A DNA stretch of 64,000 bases from CAWIHS01 sp963836005. GTDB lineage: Bacteria; Pseudomonadota; Gammaproteobacteria; GRL18. Shown here in pieces: positions 60,827 through 64,000 of the stretch. The stretch covers positions 310,001-374,000 of the forward strand of contig CAWIHS010000002.1 of the NCBI GenBank assembly GCA_963836005.1. The letters are read 5' to 3'. The notes beneath the pieces are model-generated. The model saw nothing but the letters and a program-made list of their open reading frames with translations. It was not told the origin of the DNA and did no database searches. Within the stretch, counting starts at the first letter, position 1. Each line of letters begins with the position of its first letter. Both the position numbers and the translations under genes were made by a program.

Positions 60827-61795
60827 ATGTGCGATTGTAAATTCATAGTATTGATCCTCCTAAGCCTTTTATTATCAGCCTGTCAAAAACCATTTATCGC
60901 TGCAGATGTTATTATAAATGATGCGCATGGAGGCGGCAGTGTGGTGCAGTTTAACCAGCAGGAGACATTGCTTGCATCAGGGGGCTGGGAAGGTTATATC
61001 CGCTTCTGGGATCTACCTTCAGGTAAAAAGCATTTCTCATGGAAAGCACATCTGAATGAAGTTACCGGCATTGCGTTTATTAACGGGGATGAAAACACTG
61101 TCTCAACCGGTCATGACGCTTATATAAAAATCTGGAACAGCAAGGGCCGGTTAATCCGCCAAGTAATCACCCAGAGCCCCATTCGCAGCATGGCCGTGGA
61201 TGAAAATCTTCAACTGCTGGTTAGCGGGCATATGGATGGTTCAGTGCAAAAATGGCACCTTCAGGATCTCACTAAAATTGAGCAAAGCAAGCATCATCAT
61301 AATGCAGTGAGAGCTGTAGCGCTGGATCCTTCAGGGCTAATAGCTTCTTCCGCTTCCAGTGGTGATACCCTGCTTTGGACACCTGACGGGCAAATCATTG
61401 AACTGCCGTCTACCCCAAGCGATATCCGCAGCCTGGCCTTTGCCGAACAGGGCAAGGTATTACTCGGGGGAGGCTGGTTTAATCTTTACCGCTGGACGTT
61501 GTCAGACACCAGGAAGAACAATAACCTGGCTGTGCTTAAAACAGAACATCACGGAATTATCCGCAATATTGAAATGCTACGCGACGGTGAAAACCTGGCT
61601 TCCATTAGTCGTCAGACTGACAGTGCCGTATTATTTCTTGACCCGCTCAGCGGAGAGGTCAAACAGCGTTTTCAGCCGCATGATCTATGTGGGGCGGATG
61701 TGACGGTTTCCAGCCACCAGACCTATATGGCAACCACCAGTGATGATGCCAGTGTCAGGATATGGCAGTTAAAACCCGGACAATCAGCACATTGA
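60827..61795 (+). CDS. WD40-repeat lipoprotein
   Basis: From the ATG at 60827 the protein has 322 residues, with a lipoprotein signal (MCDCKFIVLILLSLLLSAC). At least six WD40 blades follow: GWEGYIRFWDLPSGK, GHDAYIKIWNSKGR, GHMDGSVQKWHLQD, SSGDTLLWTPDGQI, GGWFNLYRWTLSD and SDDASVRIWQLKPG. A beta-propeller of about seven blades tethered to a membrane is expected. The open frame begins at a TTG (60803), but the ATG fits the signal peptide. The partner is unknown. Overlaps the convergent aroE by 12 bp. Confidence 0.88.
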   Translation: MCDCKFIVLILLSLLLSACQKPFIAADVIINDAHGGGSVVQFNQQETLLASGGWEGYIRFWDLPSGKKHFSWKAHLNEVTGIAFINGDENTVSTGHDAYIKIWNSKGRLIRQVITQSPIRSMAVDENLQLLVSGHMDGSVQKWHLQDLTKIEQSKHHHNAVRAVALDPSGLIASSASSGDTLLWTPDGQIIELPSTPSDIRSLAFAEQGKVLLGGGWFNLYRWTLSDTRKNNNLAVLKTEHHGIIRNIEMLRDGENLASISRQTDSAVLFLDPLSGEVKQRFQPHDLCGADVTVSSHQTYMATTSDDASVRIWQLKPGQSAH

Positions 61796-62632
61796 TGCAC
61801 GCATCGAATTTATCACCGGAGTCACTTCAGGCCTGACACCACGCCAGACAAAAAATGATTCCGCAGCCTGTCCCACCAGCATACCCAGACCATCAGCAAT
61901 ATGTGCTGCGTGATGCTGCATGGCCCATTGCATAAATGCAGTAGGCTGACTGGCATACATCAAATCATAACAGTGAGCTGTTGCTGACAGCAAATCGTCT
62001 GCTAAAGGGGGCACTTCACCCTGTAAGCTGGCCGCTGTGGCATTGATCAACAGATCAAATTGTCGTCCGCTCAGTGACTCATAACCTCCTGTGTCTAGAT
62101 TGCCCAAATCAGCAAAGTCATCTGCCAGTGACTGTGCAGTTGTAACGGTCCGATTGGCAATCGTCACAGCCGCTGGATGTTGATCCAGCAGCGGGCCCAG
62201 AATACCCCTGGCGGCACCGCCGGCTCCCAGAATGAGTACTCGCTGTTGATTAAGAGGCCAGTGCAGATTCTGCATAATATCGTTAACCAGCCCTATCCCG
62301 TCTGTATTATCACCCAGCACATTGCCATCATCCTGAAATACCAGGGTATTAACTGCACCGGCCCGTTGAGCACGTTCGGTGAGTTTATCGGCCAATTGAT
62401 AGGCCTCCAGTTTGAAAGGTACAGTAACATTTAGCCCTTTGCCGCCATGTCCCTGAAAATGTCTGACGGCCTGAGCAAAACCGCCCAAATCAACCTGGAT
62501 CGCGCTGTATTCAATATTTTGTCCGGTCTGCAGGGCAAAAGCCGTATGTATCTGCGGAGATTTACTGTGCTGGATCGGATTGCCCATTACTGCATATTTT
62601 GCAGCTTTGTCAAAATCAAACATATTTGCCAT
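61784..62632 (-). CDS. aroE: Shikimate dehydrogenase
   Basis: AroE reduces 3-dehydroshikimate with NADPH in aromatic amino acid synthesis. The 282-residue protein has the substrate site KYAVMGNPIQHSKSPQIHTA, GLNVTVPFKLEAYQLAD with the catalytic Lys, GDNTDGIGLVNDI with the Asp, the nucleotide motif VLILGAGGAARGILGPLL, NRTVTTAQSLADDF and a C-terminal DGLGMLVGQAAESFFVWRGV. It could also start at ATG 62623. Confidence 0.97.
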   Translation of the reverse strand: MANMFDFDKAAKYAVMGNPIQHSKSPQIHTAFALQTGQNIEYSAIQVDLGGFAQAVRHFQGHGGKGLNVTVPFKLEAYQLADKLTERAQRAGAVNTLVFQDDGNVLGDNTDGIGLVNDIMQNLHWPLNQQRVLILGAGGAARGILGPLLDQHPAAVTIANRTVTTAQSLADDFADLGNLDTGGYESLSGRQFDLLINATAASLQGEVPPLADDLLSATAHCYDLMYASQPTAFMQWAMQHHAAHIADGLGMLVGQAAESFFVWRGVRPEVTPVINSMRASMC

Positions 62633-62638
62633 AAACGT

Positions 62639-62935
62639 TTATCCGTTGGCCTGAGCAGTGTGAAGATATTGCTGCTGTTGCTCAGCTTTTTGTTCAGCTT
62701 TAAGCAAAGCTTTTCTTTTAATCGCCTGCTTATTTTTGCGCCGTAATAACAAAGTAATGAACAAGAGCAATAATAAAGCCGCTACGACCAGAGCTATATT
62801 TTGCTGAATATTCTCAACCAGAACCATCAGATAGAATGTCCCCGCTACTCCCATCACCCCGGCCAGAAACATAACCAGTATGGCCAGAGGCAGAAAAATG
62901 ATCAGAAAATACAGCACCGCCAGTATCATACGCAT
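62639..62935 (-). CDS. Small membrane protein between hemB and aroE
   Basis: The 98-residue product has two membrane helices (about 3-40 and 47-66) and a basic, Gln- and Ala-rich coiled-coil tail (KNKQAIKRKALLKAEQKAEQ). No family recognised. It lies 16 bp after hemB and 6 bp before the aroE start, all on the same strand, so a three-gene operon is likely. Confidence 0.65.
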   Translation of the reverse strand: MRMILAVLYFLIIFLPLAILVMFLAGVMGVAGTFYLMVLVENIQQNIALVVAALLLLLFITLLLRRKNKQAIKRKALLKAEQKAEQQQQYLHTAQANG

Positions 62936-62951
62936 GTTTTTTTACCTGATT

Positions 62952-63974
62952 TTAATTATTGTGATTTAACCATTGAGCGGCCTGTTTGGCAAAATAGGTC
63001 AGAATTCCATCAGCGCCTGCACGTTTAAAACACAGCAGGGATTCCATTATCACTTGCTGCTCGTCCAGCCAGCCGTTCTGAATAGCAGCCCTCAGCATGG
63101 CATATTCACCGCTGACCTGATAAGCATAAGTGGGTACCCCAAATTCTTCTTTGACTCTTCTGACAATATCAAGATAGGGCAGGCCCGGCTTAACCATCAC
63201 CATATCAGCGCCTTCTTCCAGATCCATCGCAACTTCCCACAGGGCCTCATCGCTATTGCCCGGATCCATCTGATAGGTACTTTTATCGGCTTTACCCAGA
63301 TTGGCGGCAGAACCCACAGCATCTCGGAAGGGGCCGTAGAAACTGGAGGCGTACTTGGCTGAATACGCCAGGATACGGGTATGGATAAAACCATGTTCTT
63401 CCAGTGCATCGCGAATTTCACCAATGCGACCATCCATCATATCCGAAGGTGCCACCACATCGGCCCCTGCTTCTGCATGAGACAATGCCTGGTTGATCAA
63501 AACGGCTACCGTTTCATCATTCAGTACATAGCCGCTGTCATCAATCAGACCATCCTGTCCATGGGATGTAAAAGGATCCAGAGCCACATCGGTGATCACT
63601 CCCAGCTCAGGACAGGCCTCTTTCAAAGCCCGCACCGCTCGCTGCGCTAAGCCATCCGGATTGTAGGCTTCGCAGGCATCATCGCTTTTTACTTCCGGAG
63701 GGGTTACCGGAAAAAGTGCAATCCCCGGTACGCCCAGTTGCAGCAATTCTTCAGCCTCATTTAATAATAAGTCAATACTTACCCGTTCTACTCCCGGCAT
63801 TGACGCAACCGCTTCACGCTGCCCTGTGCCTTCGAGTATAAACATAGGATAGATAAGATCGTCGACACTTAAACGGACTTCTCGCATCAGACGCCTGGAG
63901 AAATCATCACGGCGCATGCGCCGTTTGCGAGTAAAAGGATAGACGGTAGAACTATTCAATTTTTTCTCCTGCAA
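62952..63974 (-). CDS. hemB: Delta-aminolevulinic acid dehydratase (porphobilinogen synthase)
   Basis: HemB joins two 5-aminolevulinate molecules in heme synthesis. The 340-residue protein has RKRRMRRDDFSRRLMREVRL, the active-site Lys residues in LAYSAKYASSFYGPFRDAVG and MVMVKPGLPYLDIVR, and QVSGEYAMLRAA. The metal site region reads DVALDPFTSHGQDG, with Asp in place of the Cys of zinc enzymes, which indicates the magnesium-type active site. The whole gene is inside the window. Confidence 0.96.
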   Translation of the reverse strand: MQEKKLNSSTVYPFTRKRRMRRDDFSRRLMREVRLSVDDLIYPMFILEGTGQREAVASMPGVERVSIDLLLNEAEELLQLGVPGIALFPVTPPEVKSDDACEAYNPDGLAQRAVRALKEACPELGVITDVALDPFTSHGQDGLIDDSGYVLNDETVAVLINQALSHAEAGADVVAPSDMMDGRIGEIRDALEEHGFIHTRILAYSAKYASSFYGPFRDAVGSAANLGKADKSTYQMDPGNSDEALWEVAMDLEEGADMVMVKPGLPYLDIVRRVKEEFGVPTYAYQVSGEYAMLRAAIQNGWLDEQQVIMESLLCFKRAGADGILTYFAKQAAQWLNHNN

Positions 63975-64000
63975 TCAATGAATATGATTAAAGTTTCAGT

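Noticed and set aside
1..64000. tRNA or rRNA genes
   Set aside because: No cloverleaf with a TTCGA-type arm and no rRNA-like sequence was recognised on either strand by eye; a dedicated search would settle this.

Overview
The window reads as chromosome of a gammaproteobacterium with an aerobic, sulfur-oriented physiology. Housekeeping blocks have gammaproteobacterial order: ubiE-ubiJ-ubiB, hslV-hslU-DUF971, dapF-DUF484-xerC-parA, hemW-nnr, and singletons ung, msrA, ubiD, prlC, gor, aroE and hemB. Periplasmic DsrE-like proteins, a broken soxYZ fusion and two rhodaneses point to sulfur chemistry. The genus cannot be fixed from the sequence alone. No tRNA, rRNA, CRISPR array or full-length transposase gene was recognised.

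Layout. 0-4 kb: rubrerythrin with an Fe-S partner, an NnrS-like membrane fragment, a HupE/UreJ-like protein and a PpiC-type isomerase. 4-10 kb: accessory ground with nested repeats and truncated genes (DUF4239, half a phospholipase D, a C-terminal scrap), an unknown 387-residue protein, a YkgJ protein and an HNH nuclease. 10-16 kb: rhodanese, TauD-like oxygenase, MsrA, DoxX, a BufA1 bufferin precursor, and an ECF sigma factor with a DUF3379 anti-sigma factor. 16-20 kb: ung and the ubiquinone genes. 20.4-22.5 kb: a bufferin operon, bufA2-bufB-bufC. 23-42 kb: mostly core genes, with a class III cyclase/lipoprotein pair and a likely small RNA between ubiD and prlC. 42-49 kb: secreted small proteins, an RND efflux pair and a DUF1028 protein. 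49.5-54.1 kb: a Cache protein and an ECF/DsrE cluster. 54-64 kb: DUF99, repeats, MtfA, a thiol dioxygenase-like protein, a peroxiredoxin-glutaredoxin, glutathione reductase, gamma-carbonic anhydrase, a WD40 lipoprotein, aroE and hemB.

The most interesting system is at 50.1-54.1 kb. An ECF sigma factor overlaps a gene for a membrane anti-sigma factor whose periplasmic part is a DsrE-like domain. Two nearby genes encode secreted DsrE-like proteins with the same Cys-x-Asn-Thr motif. All three transcription units are preceded by the same bipartite element, GGAATAA, then exactly 15 nt, then CGTCTATA. This looks like a self-controlled ECF regulon that may sense a periplasmic sulfur or thiol signal. 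A decayed soxYZ fusion lies between the two secreted DsrE genes.

Other notable points: two kinds of bufferin precursor with one set of modifying genes; miniature elements with GTAAC ends and exact 8-bp target duplications, as in IS66-type elements; a family of short hairpins built on a CATGGATG-like core; and two structured terminator-bearing RNA candidates.
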